The notes beneath the pieces were generated by a model. That model did not search any database. It worked only from the letters and a program-made list of their open reading frames with translations, and was not told the DNA's origin. This document shows, in pieces, positions 10,331 to 20,903 of a DNA stretch of 64,000 nucleotides. Position 1 is the stretch's first letter, and each line of letters starts with the position of its first letter. This DNA is from Ichthyophis bannanicus. Lineage: Eukaryota > Chordata > Amphibia > Gymnophiona > Ichthyophiidae. Both the position numbers and the translations under genes were made by a program. The DNA is taken from the NCBI GenBank assembly GCA_033557465.1, contig CM066037.1, positions 207,637,156 to 207,701,155 on the forward strand. Direction: 5' to 3'.

Positions 10331-11452
10331 TCCAGCAAAACAGAAGTCCCCTTGAAGTCCCCCAAAAAACGATCCCACACCCGCGAATCTGCCCGCATCG
10401 CTGTCGTCACCCGGATCCGATGATGAGGTTTCCGCACCCCGACCGTCGCACATGCCCACCTCCTGGAAAACACCCGCCCCATCGGAATCATCCGACAGGC
10501 AAAATTTAAGGACCCCAACAAGGACTGCAACTCCCGCAAAGAAACCTTGCGGGCCGACAACACATTGGCCACCGAAATCCGCAAGCGAGTGACTTTGTCT
10601 TGAGGCAAACGCGCCACCATGTCCACCGAATCCAAATCCACACCCAAAAAGGTCAACCGTGTCGTCGGACCTTCGGTCTTCCCGTCCGCCAAGGGGACCC
10701 CAAACTCCTGTGCCAGCCACACAAACACAGATAACATCCCCTGACAGTCCCCGGAGTGCGCTGCTCCTACAAACAAAAAATCGTCCAGGTAATGCACCAC
10801 AGACGACAGGCCAGATGCGCGAACCAGCACCCACTCCAAGAAGGTACTAAACATCTCAAAGTAAGCGCAAGAGATAGAACAGCCCATCGGCATACACTTG
10901 TCGAAGTAATACCCATCTTGGAAGCAAAACCCCAACAAGGGGAAGGAAGACGGGTGGACGGGTAACAAACGAAAAGCCGATTCAATGTCCACCTTCGCCA
11001 GTAAAGCCGACCGACCGGCTACGCGCACCAGCAAAGCCGCCTTATCAAAGGAAGCGTAGCGAACCGTACACAACTGACGCGGGATAGAATCGTTCACAGA
11101 AGCCCCGATGGGACAGGACAAATTGTGAATCAACCGGAATTTGCCCGGCTCTTTCTTGGGCACAACACCCAAAGGCGAAATCACCATGTAAGAAAACGGA
11201 GGCTCCGAGAAGGGGCCCGCCACCCTCCCCAATTGCAATTCGCCCAACAATTTGCCCTGCACCACCTCCGCCCAACGCCGCACCGAGGGGGAGTTCCGAG
11301 CAGACGGCGCCGACACCACCCCCCTCACCGGGATAACGAAACCGTTCCTAAACCCAAAGCCCAAAATCGCCGCCTCACGCCTCCGGGGATAACGACTGAG
11401 CCACCCTAAGAAGGCCTCCACCCGCACCGGGGAGGGGGCGCGCCCGCGCCAC
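10331..11452 (-). pseudogene. Ngaro reverse transcriptase
   Basis: RT domain, open without a break from upstream of 11452 into RNase H. Motifs in order are YMVISPLGVVPKKEPGKFRL then IHNLS (about 11180-11120), ALLAKVDIESAFRLLPVHP (about 11000, motif A Asp), PMGCSISCAYFEMFSTFL (about 10880, motif B), VVHYLDDFLFVG (about 10790, YLDD catalytic motif C) and LTFLGVDLDS (about 10640). The open frame extends upstream to 11721, but that part overlaps Gag. The plausible start of Pol is after the Gag stop at 11453, reached by frameshift or re-initiation. The RT itself looks unbroken. Confidence 0.9.
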
Positions 11453-13095
11453 TCACTGCCCTTTTGGGGCAGGACCGGCCATGCCAGAGGTGCCCTTCTT
11501 AAGGCACTTGACCGCGGAATGGGGACCCCCGCACAAGGAACAGACGTGCTGGAACTTGCAATCGGGAAAAGGGCAGGTGGAGCGGTTGAAACGCCAGCAC
11601 ACGTCACTGCTCCCGGCCGAGACTGCCTTTGCGGGCACCCCGGCCGCCCCCCCTCGAAAGGGCCGCACCGCCCCCCCCACCGCCCCGACGCCACTCTTAG
11701 CCCCGCCCCCAGCACCCGCACCGGACCTCGCCGACATCTGTGTCAACCACAGATTAATGTCCTGCGTGCCCCACGAAAGCGAGCGGCTTTCCTCCATCCG
11801 GTCCCTGAACTTTTCATCATAATTCAGCCAAGACCAGCCCTCGTGCGTCTTAGACGCCTCGAGGATGGAATCAGCATACGCCAGCTGCATCCCATACTGC
11901 GCCGGATCTCGCTGGCCCCAAACACTGGCCAACCGCAAAAAGGAACGCGACCAGTTAACCACATTACGCGCCACCTTCCTGACCCGGCCGGCCTTCTCAT
12001 CATCCTTTCTCTTTTTCCGACTTTCGCTCGAGCGCTTCCTCCCCTCTAGCAAACGGAAGATATCAATGTAGCGCCGCTTTCTGATTTTACGCCTCAGCTT
12101 ACGTGGCACCCCCATCCATAATTCCGGCAAAGACACCACCGAAGAGGGCCCCCCACCCACACCTATGCCCCCCCCGCAATCTGTAAGCTGCCGAACACCC
12201 CCCTTTCCGACCCCCCGGACGAACCACTCGAGGAGGAAGAGGACGAGGACGAGTCCGAGCTGCGACGCCGCCGACACGACCGCCGGTGCTTTTTCCGCGA
12301 AGCCCCCCCTTTTTCCCTGGTCGACTCACCCCCTTCCCCCATTAACTCACCCGGCGCAGCCATCCGCTCACCAGCCACCACAAGGTCCTCGCCATCTGCG
12401 CACGCCACATCGCTGGAACACCGCTGGGCCGACTCCGCTGCCGATCCACGCTGCGACTCCGCTCCAGCTGGAGAGCTCATCCAGCTCTCTCCGCGAGCCA
12501 CGCCCGCGGGCCACGAGGTCTGCGCCATAAACTGCCCCTGCGGAGACAAAAAGGGAAAAACAGGGGGGGGGGAAACCGACACCGGCCAGGCCGGAGGCCA
12601 AGAACCTCCCCACCCCGCCCTAGATGTACCCTGCCCCCCAGACATCCACTGCTCCCACGGGGAAGCCCCCCCCCGGCGTGCCAAAGCCACCGGGGCAGGG
12701 AACCACCCCGCGGGCCCACCACCGCCAGCAATCCACGGTACCCCATCGGGCCGTAACCCTCCCCTTTGGCCCGGTACCCCGAATTCACCCCCGCCCCCCC
12801 ACAGCCCCAGCCCCAGCCCCCCCTCCCCCACCCGTACCGCTCCAGCCCCGCCCTGCAACCCCTCCCCACCCCCTGAGACCCACCGTGAGAGCGGGAACCC
12901 TTCCCGCCTTTTCGGCCCTACACCACACCTCCCCGGCCCCTTTCACCCCCCCCCACCCCCCTCCGCAACCCCCACCCCACCTACAGGCCCAGGCAACCCC
13001 CCACCTCTCCCAGGGCCCCCCCTAGACCTAGACCCCCGCCCCTTTGCCGTAGCTTTAGCAGGGGCCAAACCCCCAGCCTTTGCCTTGCCAGGCAT
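11453..13095 (-). pseudogene. Ngaro Gag-like ORF (frameshifted)
   Basis: First ORF after A1. The likely start ATG is at 13093-13095 (MPGKAKAGGLAP, very basic and glycine rich). The frame is lost at a 9-C run (12946-12954). A Ser/Arg-rich stretch HRRSCRRRRSSDSSSS lies near 12290, and a second break falls around an 8-C run at 12168-12175. The C-terminal frame carries RKLRRKIRKRRYIDIF (about 12090), SWLNYDEKFRDRMEESRSLS (about 11800) and a Cys/His cluster (CWRFNRSTCPFPDCKFQHVC, then CGGPHSAVKC, about 11600-11500). The cluster resembles paired zinc knuckles used for RNA binding. It stops at 11453. A structural or RNA-packaging role is inferred from its position. Confidence 0.7.
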
Positions 13096-13320
13096 CACCC
13101 CCCGTCACTGTGTTCTTTTTTTTTTTTTAACACACCGCCACAGACCGGCAGCCAAAGGAAGGCCTCTGAGCCGCTAGGCCCCACCAATCTGCAACCCGAA
13201 GGACCCGCGACCCCGACAAGCTGCCCCACACTCACACTGCCCGGAGACGCACGGAGCCCCAACCAGCTCCCGCTCAGATACCGAACCCGCAGCACCGACA
13301 GCCTCCCGAAGAACGCAGGT
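13096..13320 (-). other. Ngaro 5' leader between A1 and Gag
   Basis: A 225-base leader with an A-rich tract (11-12 A in element sense, at 13118-13129) shortly before the Gag ATG. I see no conserved regulatory motif. Confidence 0.4.
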
Positions 13321-13582
13321 ACGCCGGCCCCGAACGCAGCCTCCGCCCGACTGACCACGCGGAGGCTGCTCAGCCCTTAATCCTCCCCCCGCTCCCCAAC
13401 CCCCACTGCACTAATTGGCTCCCGTGCGGCCGTGACCCACGGGAGCCAATCAATTTAAAAGACGCGCGCGCCCAAGCAGGGCCACACGCGCGCTCCCCGC
13501 CCAGGACGCGCACAGGGTCCCCGCGCCGGGCCGCGCGCCCGGTTAACATCGGCCGCCGGGACCCTGCCCGCGGCCTCGGGAT
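13321..13582 (-). repeat. Ngaro A1 repeat (5' terminus)
   Basis: 5' terminal repeat in element orientation. It pairs with A2 (7620-7866), carries the same CCAAT inverted repeat (13414-13426 / 13438-13450) and ends CCTCGGGAT exactly at the CR1 junction. A1 has about 15 additional bases compared with A2. Confidence 0.9.
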
Positions 13583-14555
13583 TTCCACAATCCTCATGGG
13601 TTTTAACAACTTTAAATAGCTTTGTGTCATCTGCAGATTTGATAACCTCACTCGTTATTCCTATTTCCAGGTCATTTATGAATATGTTTAAAAGCAGCAG
13701 ACCCAGTACAGATCCCTGGAGTAATCCATTATTCACCTTTCTCCATTGGGAAAATTGGCCATTTAGTTCTACACTCTGCTTTCTATCTTTTAACAAGTTC
13801 CTGATCCATAATGGAACACTGCCTCCTATCCCATTTTGCTAAAAGTCTCTCATGAGGGACCTTGTCAAAGGCTTTCTGAAAGTCCAGATTCACTATAACA
13901 ACCAATTCACCTTCGTCTACCTATTTACTTACACCTTCAAAAAAACATAACAGATTAGTAAGACAAAACCTTCCTTGGCTAAAGCCATGTTGGCTGTCTC
14001 ACATTAAGCCATGACTATCTACATGTTCAGTAATTTTGTTCTTTATGATGGTTTCCACCATTTTTCCCAGTACTGACGTCAGGCTCGCTGGTCTGTAGTT
14101 TCCCAGATCACCCCTGGAACCCTTTTTAAAAATTGGCGTTACATTGGTCATTCTCCAATCTTCAGGTATTACAGATGATGTTAATAATAGTTCACAGATT
14201 ACTAATAGTAGGTCTGCAATCTCATATTTCAGTTCTTTCAACACCCTTGGATGTATACCATATGGTCCAGGTGATTTGCTACTCTTCAGTTTATCAAATA
14301 GTTGTAATACATCTTCCTAGTGTATTGATATTTCTTTCAATTCTTCCGCAGCATCACCTTTAAGTACCATTTCAGTCATGGGTAACATTCCTATATCTTC
14401 CTGAGTAAAGACCGAAGCAAGAATTCATTCAGTCTCTCCACTATGGTCTTGTCCCCTCTTAGTGTCCATTTTACCCCTCTATCATCTAATGGTCCAACTG
14501 ACTCTCTCACTGGTTTTTGCTATGAATGTACTTGAAAAAGTCTTTATCCTATATT
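13583..14555 (-). mobile_element. CR1-A RT region, right of the Ngaro insertion
   Basis: Continues the copy at 6273-7158. Decayed RT segments are LKDRKQSVELNGQFSQW (about 13780), then DWRMTNVTPIFKKGSRG (about 14140) and MLKELKYEIADLLLVICELL (14244). Homology to other family A copies stops near 14555, the 5' truncation point. Several frameshifts are present. Confidence 0.8.
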
Positions 14556-15800
14556 TTTCTGTTCGTTCTCTGGGAACCCTCCAGGCTAATCTATTGGTTG
14601 TACCTACCACTCGGATTGTAGGACTGGAATGTTATTGTAATACGGCTTTCGGCTGCACTGCCCCCAACTCTTTAGAACTCTTTGCTGCTTGAGATATTCA
14701 TTGAAATCTCAAATAAAACAATTCAAAGCTGCTAATTTGGTTTTTCACTAAGGCTTTTTCAAGTCTAGTGACACAGGCTAATAGATTTATTAAGGATACA
14801 TTCTGGGAACAGCCCCGTTAAGGACCTGTGATGCAATCTCAAGCCAACAGAAATCAGCTGTGATCAATACAATTGTGGTCAACATTATTGGACCCCTTGC
14901 AGTTCAACCCCTTAATGTCCAATATCTCCTAAAAAACAAAAGTGGCCAGTGAAATGTCATTAGACTATATTTGCACACATATTTGACACATAAAAGAATC
15001 AAATAAAACAAGACCAATTAGAAAAGGAAATAGTATAAAAACTGGGACATTGACAGGACATGATTATTGACATTGCTTGAGAAAGAGCTAAGAAAATGCA
15101 AAGCTTGAAACACGGTGCAGTGTTGCAGTACCCTATTGAGGATTTGTGATTCGGCAGCTATAATCAGCATGATCTCAGCTAAGTAAAACAGAGAGACAAG
15201 AAGTTTGAGTTTGTTGTTTTATTGCCATATTATGATGTGGTGTATGTTCCACTTTACTTTTCACTGGTGAGAGAAGAGTTTGTTTAAACCGCAGGTGAAT
15301 GATAAGAATTGACACACAGCGATTTTTCATACTATTGGCGTAGTATGGTTTAAACTTTCAGTGGGAGCATTCTTGTGGGTGCTTATCCCGCGTTGGAAGG
15401 CTGTTTTTCAGCTTCTTTTATACATTGATTAAAAAGGAGGACCCACTACAAGAGAGGGAAACCTCTCACGGTGGGTGATCCGACAAAAATGAGTTGGCAG
15501 AAATCTTATTAGATAGGCACAGGAAGGTAGGATTTTAAGTAAATGTCACCTTAATTTGAGAATATTATAAGTGGTGATTTTTTGGGGTATTATATTTCAT
15601 TAGGACATGATTATTGGCACCCTTATAAACAATTCAAATTAGTTTGAATAGAAGAACCACATTCCCATTACAGTAAAATTAGATGCAACTGTGATCAATT
15701 GTGACTTGAATCAACCAATGAATGATGGCTCTAATGTTTAAAATGGCCACATTCACACTCTGTTCCATTTTCATAATGGTGAGGACAAGACAGCTGCCTG
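14556..15800. other. Spacer with possible Tc1/mariner-like remnant
   Basis: No gene. GTGGTCAACATTATTGG at 14877-14893 resembles Tc1-like transposon ends. Its near reverse complement GGCAATAATGTTGACTAC occurs at 18010-18027. A short direct repeat (GGACATGATTATTG) recurs at about 15056 and 15603. The evidence is weak. Confidence 0.3.
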
Positions 15801-15804
15801 AGGC

Positions 15805-16120
15805 CGTCCACCTGTTTATTCACACCTTCAAAAAACATAACAGATTAGTAAAACAAGATCTTCCTTGTCTAAAGCCATGTTGGCTGTCTCCCATTAGGCC
15901 ATGACTATCTACATGCTGAGTAATTTTATTCTTTATGATGGTTTCTACCATTTTTCCCGGTACTGACGTCAGGCTCACCGGTCTGTAGTTTCCCGGATCA
16001 CCCCTGGAACCCTTTTTAAAAATTGGCGTTATATTGGCGATCCTCCAATCTTCAGGTATTACAGATGATTTTAATGAAAATTCACAGATTACTAATAGCA
16101 GGTCTGTAATCTCATATTTA
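15805..16120 (-). mobile_element. CR1-A RT fragment
   Basis: Fragment matching the family A RT region. Its translated minus strand has DSQHGFRQGRSCFTNLLCFL and DWRIANITPIFKKGSRGDPG. It is bounded abruptly on the right by a plus-strand family B fragment at 16121. Confidence 0.75.
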
Positions 16121-17336
16121 ATAAAATGAGGGGATAAGACATTTTTCAGATACCGGTATGTTAGTGAGAAGAGGAAGGGCAAAAATGGTATTGTCAGCCT
16201 CAAGGGTGAAGGGGAGGAATATGTAGAAGCTGATGAGGATAAAGTGGAATTGCTTAACAAATACGAGTATTTCTTTTCTGTGTTCACAGATGAAGAACCA
16301 GGAACAGGACCTCAGAAAACACCCACAAACAGAAACTGAAGTGAGGGGCATCTTGAACAATTTTCAGAAGACTGTGTTTGTGAGAAACTAGCTCAACTTA
16401 AAGTAGACAAAGCGATGGGACCGGATGGGGTACACCCTAGAATACTGAGGGAACTTGAGGATCTTCTAGCAGCTCCACTGACTAACCTTTTCAATGCCTC
16501 GTTGGAGTCAGGAGTGGTGCCAAAGGACAGGAGAGAGGCTCATGTGGTCCCTTTACACAAAAGCAGAAGTAAGGATGTGGTTGAAAACTACAGGCCGGTT
16601 AGTTTAACTTCGGTGGTGAGTAAATTATTGGAAACGCTGCTGAAAGAGAAAATAGTGAGGTTTCTGGAGTCCAGTGGATTACAGGATCCGAGGCAGCATG
16701 GATTCACCAGAGGCAGGTCTTGTCAGACAAATCTGATTGCTCCAGGGATCTATCCTTGGTCCGATTCTTTTTAACATCTTCGTTAGTGATATAGCAGAAG
16801 GGCTGTCGGGTAAGGTTTGCCTCTTTGCGGATGATACCAAAAATCTGCAATAGAGTAGTCACCCAGGAAGGTGTAGATAACAAGAGGAGGGATCTAGCTA
16901 AGCTTGAAGAATGGTCTAGAATTTGGCAGAAGGGATTTAATGTTAAAAAATGTAAGGTCATGCATTTGGGATGCAGCAATCCAAGGGAGCAATATAGTAT
17001 ACGGGTTGAAGTACTTTTGTCCACTAACGAAGAGCGGGACCTAGGCGTGACTGTGTCTGATGATCTTAAAGTAGCTAAACAGGTAGAAAAGGTGACAGCA
17101 AAAGCTAGAAGGATGCTTGGGTGCATATGGAGAGGAATGGCTAGCAGAAAAAAGAAGGTGATAGTGCCTCTGTATAAGTCTTTGGTGCGACCTCATTTGG
17201 AGTATTGCGTACAATTCTGGAGACCGCACCTTCAAAAGGATATAAACAGGATGGAGTCAGTACAGAGGGTGGCTACTAAAATGGTTAGTGGTCTTCATTA
17301 TAAAGCATATGAGGACAGACTTAAGGATCTTCATAT
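16121..17336 (+). mobile_element. CR1-like LINE family B fragment (internal deletion)
   Basis: A second CR1-like family. Its RT reads MGPDGVHPRILRELEDLLAA (from 16415), ENYRPVSLTSVVSKLLETLL and QHGFTRGRSCQTNL, then jumps near 16738 to the GICPWSDSF-like part of the GVPQGS block. About 270 bases, including motif A, are therefore deleted compared with the copy at 40913-44205. The C-terminal half (KKCKVMHLGCSNPREQYSI, 16825 onward) runs to SGLHYKAYEDRLKDL. It ends where a SINE interrupts at 17337. Confidence 0.8.
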
Positions 17337-17534
17337 GTATTTATTTACATTCTCTTATATACCGTGCTATTCTGCATCAGTGCGGTTTACATTGAACAAA
17401 CTGAAATTACATTGAACAGGGCATTATAATTTGGAGATAACTATTTTACAGAGAACATGGGCTATGGAGGGTTAAGTGGCTTGCCCAAGACCACAAGGAG
17501 CACCAGTGGGACTAGAAACCCCAGTCCTTCCGTC
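17337..17534 (-). mobile_element. tRNA-derived SINE variant
   Basis: Reverse-oriented SINE. A TTATTTACATTCTCTTATA tail end at the left leads into the GCGGTTTACATTGAAC tail block, then the reverse complement of CTTGGGCAAGCCACTTAACC, and a head near 17510-17534 matching the plus-strand copy at 41440-41510. It interrupts family B CR1. Confidence 0.65.
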
Positions 17535-17650
17535 CCAAGGTTGCTGTCCTCCAGTTGGTGAGAGTTCTTATGTGTGCACTAGGTGCAAGGAGCTCTTTGC
17601 TCTCAGGGAACGAGTCCATTCTCCAGAGGCTAGAGTAGCAGACTTGGAAA
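17535..17650 (+). pseudogene. CR1 ORF1 zinc-finger fragment
   Basis: Reads SSYVCTRCKELFALRERVHS then PEARVADLE, matching the ORF1 N-terminal zinc finger (second C-x2-C pair) and start of the coiled coil seen in reverse at 40640-40735. Only about 115 bases survive, sandwiched between a SINE and an opposite-strand CR1-A fragment. Confidence 0.65.
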
Positions 17651-17788
17651 ACTATCCTTCCATCCCCTTTACCATTTTGGTGGCTCTTCTCTGAACCTTT
17701 TCTAATAACGCTATATCCTTTTAAGATACGGCGACCAGAATTGCACACAATATTCAAGGTGCGGTCTCACCATGGAACGATATAGAGG
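17651..17788 (-). mobile_element. CR1-A C-terminal fragment
   Basis: Matches the family A segment encoding [16 protein letters not shown] and the [11 protein letters not shown] region in reverse. Both ends are abrupt. Confidence 0.7.
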
Positions 17789-18457
17789 CCAAGAGTTGTA
17801 CAACCAAATATTAGTGAAGGATGCCATTAATCCTGTGCAGATAATATTTGGGGGGTTTTCTTCAAAAATTACTGTGTGTAAGTTGCACAGACATCTTTTT
17901 TTTGTTGTATATCTTTGAACATATTATTAAAATATTTTGATGACATACAGTTGAAATATTTCCAGTTATTTTTCAAAATATTGTACACAACATACCTAAA
18001 ATGCAAGGGTGGCAATAATGTTGACTACAACTGAATGAATGATTGGTGTGGTGATTGTTTTTTTTGTGCTCCTGAATGAATCCATGACTGCAGGATAATG
18101 TAGTTTTGTCTTTAAATGTATATCCTATGCATAGTATAATATCATGTAAGTGTTTGCTGTTGAGCACACTGTCCATTATTACCCAACTGTAGCACCTCCC
18201 TGCATTTGGCCATGTGATCACCTCTGTTTCTCATCCTTTCACCATTTTTTTTATTCACTAGATTGTCCACCTATCCCCTTTAATAAAACAAGAAAAGTGT
18301 TGAAAGTATTTCATGCTGGCCTGGCACAAGAAAAGAAACTGACACAAAATAGCCTCATTACTCTTCTTCAGACTATGCATTAAGTTCCCAGCATTAGCAA
18401 ATCAAGCTTGCTTAAAGGCTGAGAGTCTTGTAGCTCTTGAAATACATTCAACTAGAG
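17789..18457. other. Spacer, possible Tc1-like end
   Basis: No gene. 18003-18030 contains GGGTGGCAATAATGTTGACTAC, typical in style of a Tc1-like terminal region. The rest is unassigned. Confidence 0.3.
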
Positions 18458-18651
18458 CAGTGGTTCTCAACACAGTCCTCGGGATACACCTAGCCAGTCA
18501 GGTTTTCAGGATAATCACAATAAATAGGCATGAAATAGATTTGCATGCACTGTGTCCACTGAATGCATATCTCAAGCATGCATATTCATTGTGGTTATCC
18601 TGAAAATCTGACTGGCTAGGAGTGTTCTGAGGACTGGATTGAGAATTCCTG
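18458..18651. mobile_element. Fold-back MITE, hAT-like ends
   Basis: The left arm starts CAGTGGTTCTCAACACAGTC and the right arm is its imperfect reverse complement ending GGATTGAGAATTCCTG. The arms (about 80 bases each) share CTAGCCAGTCAG and TTTCAGGATAA. Ends of the form CAGTGGTTCTCAA are typical of hAT-type non-autonomous elements. Flanks CTAGAG/CTAGAA may be a degraded target duplication. Confidence 0.65.
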
Positions 18652-18862
18652 AGCTAGAATGTGGAATTTCTCTCAGTCTGAGTGTTAATGGATCATGGTA
18701 ATTTTGGGGGGAGTGTTCAGGATGAAAACCCAAGGTTCTAGAGAACGGTTTGGAGCATGTTGGTATGCATTCTCCTCACACAGATGTGTGTATTGACATG
18801 TGCTTAGCATGAAATGGTGTGTATCAGACTGTCTAGTGGTGCACCTAGAGGTCATTGGAGAT

Positions 18863-19194
18863 CTTTTATTAAAGTGTGCTGGAATTTTGCAACTAATGCG
18901 TTTTTAGTACAAAAACTAACAGCTGTTTGCTAACTACCGAGGCTGTGTCCAACATGTTCCCAGCAATTACCGCACTAAATTACCACAGTAAAGTGCTGCA
19001 GCATCATCCATAATTACCAGAGGTGCATTAACTCCACCTATTCAGGGGGCATTAGGTGAACCCACGCTAATTGTAAGAGTCATAGTTAGCGCCCCACACT
19101 GTCATGGCCCCGTGCTAGCTGTCAATGCATATTCCTGCACACCTTCAGGGCACGCCAGAACACACTCTGACAGCTAGTGCCCTTTAGTAAAAGG
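18863..19194. mobile_element. Probable MITE
   Basis: CTTTTATTAAAGTGTGCTGG at the left and GCTAGTGCCCTTTAGTAAAAG at the right are imperfect reverse complements. The interior is rich in TTACC/GGTAA and GCTAAC-type steps. It is non-coding. Confidence 0.4.
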
Positions 19195-20703
19195 CCCCCA
19201 ATGTGTCAAATGTGTGGTTTCCTGTTGCTGGCTAGAACAGTGAAAACTATGTACATGGTTAATGCATTTATGTAATTGTTTCTTTTTTGTCCAGAAAAAT
19301 ATTATTATGTGGTATATTACAGTAACTGATGTTTGTTCCAGTAAGGAAGAAGATTGGAAACACAGAAAACAAACATTCTTTATCCCTACAGGACAAAGAG
19401 ATGAGATGTGAAGGAGTGTCTGAATTTTCTGGATTTTAAGTATCCAAGGAAATATGAGAGAGTTCCACACAACTTAGCATGGAGAGTGCTGTGCCTATCT
19501 AAGCAGTGAGAGCACTTGGATTAAGGTTCAAAGGATCTAGGTATTCTTTTGCACCCCCCCCCCCCCCCCGGCAGTTCAAATTTTGATGTCCCTCAAAATG
19601 CGTCACTAACTATTTTGTTATTAGATGTGCTGCTGGAAGACACGCTGCTTCAGAAAACAAACATTTGTATACCTATGCGGAGATGGGATTGGGTTGGAAG
19701 GTATCAAGCAGTGGCATATAGTAGGACTGATTGTTTTTTTAGAGACTGGGATTAACATGAATGGATGCAAGGCAGTGCAAATTTTGACACTGCCTCCAGT
19801 TCTCCTCTCATCAGAATAATGGCAGTGATTGGGTGGGCCTGACACCAAAGTGGAGGGACCATAGTCTACCCTTGGCTATGCCCCTGGTATCAAGATAATA
19901 CTGGCAGTAAGTTCAGGGAAGGTTACGACTGCTACTACTACTTATTATTGCAGATAACTGTCATTATATAAACCCTTTAATAGGAAAGGGGTTGTAATCT
20001 ATAGCTCTTCTTCATGTCTGGCTATTCACTATTGAAGTATTCCTACTGAGATGGAAAAGTGAATTTTCTGATGTTCTCTGTTGTGTAAATGCTTCAAACA
20101 GATATTTTATTATGGAAAGGAAACGATCTTAGTTATTCTTCATGAATGGCATCTCACTAATGAAGGACCCATGTATTTGTCTTCACAGAGGTGGTACCTG
20201 TGGGATAAATGGAGTTATAACTAGGGTGCTTCAATAACTAAGCTGTTATTTCATTTCAGTAGATAGAGTATCATCAGTGGTGTCATGTGCCAAGCCTATT
20301 ATGCTCTGATCAACCATAACATGTCACATGCAGGTTCAATTGCTGGCCTGCAATTATGGGACCAGTTACTACAGCAACTTCATTCAGTGAGAGATTTGAT
20401 GGAATTTCATAAAGGGGTCACAGCCTTGTTGTTTAAAGAATGTTTTAAGACAGCTTTTTAAATTGAAAGCATTACTTTTAAAAGGAATATTTCAGAGCCA
20501 GGACTAGCTTTTTCTGCACCTGGGGCATCCCCTACCCTGCCCCCTGCTATTTTTTTTTTTATTTGAGCTTGTTTTAGCTTTGAGTGTCAGCTGGGAGGAT
20601 TACATGGAGCAGCAGCACTGGTTCTCCTCGGTTAGTCAAGGTGGGGATGGGGAGGCCAGCAGACGAGGGGTGTCACTAGATAGAAGTGTTTGGGGTGGCA
20701 ATT
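19195..20703. other. No gene seen; poly-C tract
   Basis: Unassigned AT-rich DNA. There is a run of 16 C at 19554-19569. The short ORFs are not protein-like. Confidence 0.4.
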
Positions 20704-20903
20704 AGGATTGCCAACTGGTTCCAGATATGTCCAACAGGCTTAGTACACTCCTGGGTTTACCTCATTGCATGCAGGAACTTGTAGTCTCGCTTTTCTTATC
20801 GAATGCAATTGCGAAATCAGAACTACATATCCCTGCATACAATGGAGTAAACCCAGGGCTGGATCAGGCTTGTCGGGCGCATCTGGAGCCAGTTGACAAC
20901 CCT
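20704..20903. mobile_element. Fold-back MITE
   Basis: The left arm AGGATTGCCAACTGGTTCCA and the right arm ending TGGAGCCAGTTGACAACCCT are imperfect reverse complements. Pairing continues inward through CTGGGTTTAC and CATTGCATGCAGG to about 80 bases per arm. It is 200 bases long and non-coding. The similar ORFs on the two strands here are a by-product of the symmetry. Confidence 0.65.

Larger units (their letters stand above)
7159..13582 (-). mobile_element. Ngaro-type tyrosine-recombinase retrotransposon
   Basis: A 6.4 kb element inserted in a CR1 without target-site duplication. In element orientation (minus strand) the order is A1 (13582-13321), Gag, RT-RNase H, tyrosine recombinase, SGNH-like hydrolase, B1 (8263-7867), A2 (7866-7620), B2 (7562-7159). 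This A1-ORFs-B1-A2-B2 split direct repeat layout is diagnostic of Ngaro/VIPER-type YR retroelements. The YR, rather than an integrase, inserts a circular DNA copy, which explains the lack of duplication. The coding frames are broken at several sites, many in long poly-C tracts, while repeat pairs are about 95% alike by eye. The element is young but this copy as read is not intact. Confidence 0.92.

Noticed and set aside
8499..10509. Plus-strand ORFs across the Ngaro (for example 8499-8903, 9003-9386)
   Set aside because: They are antisense to recombinase, RNase H and SGNH coding sequence and exist because of GC-rich codon bias.
11519..12049. Plus-strand 176-codon ORF
   Set aside because: Antisense shadow of Gag. 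No motif, and strong proline/arginine bias from complementing glycine-rich Gag.
12477..12869. Glycine-rich minus-strand ORF in another frame of Gag
   Set aside because: Low-complexity reading of poly-C tracts. The Gag frame with the Ser/Arg block is the better candidate.
14871..18030. A single Tc1 transposon bounded by the GTCAACATTATTG matches
   Set aside because: The space between holds CR1 and SINE fragments and no transposase. The two short matches are too weak to define one element.
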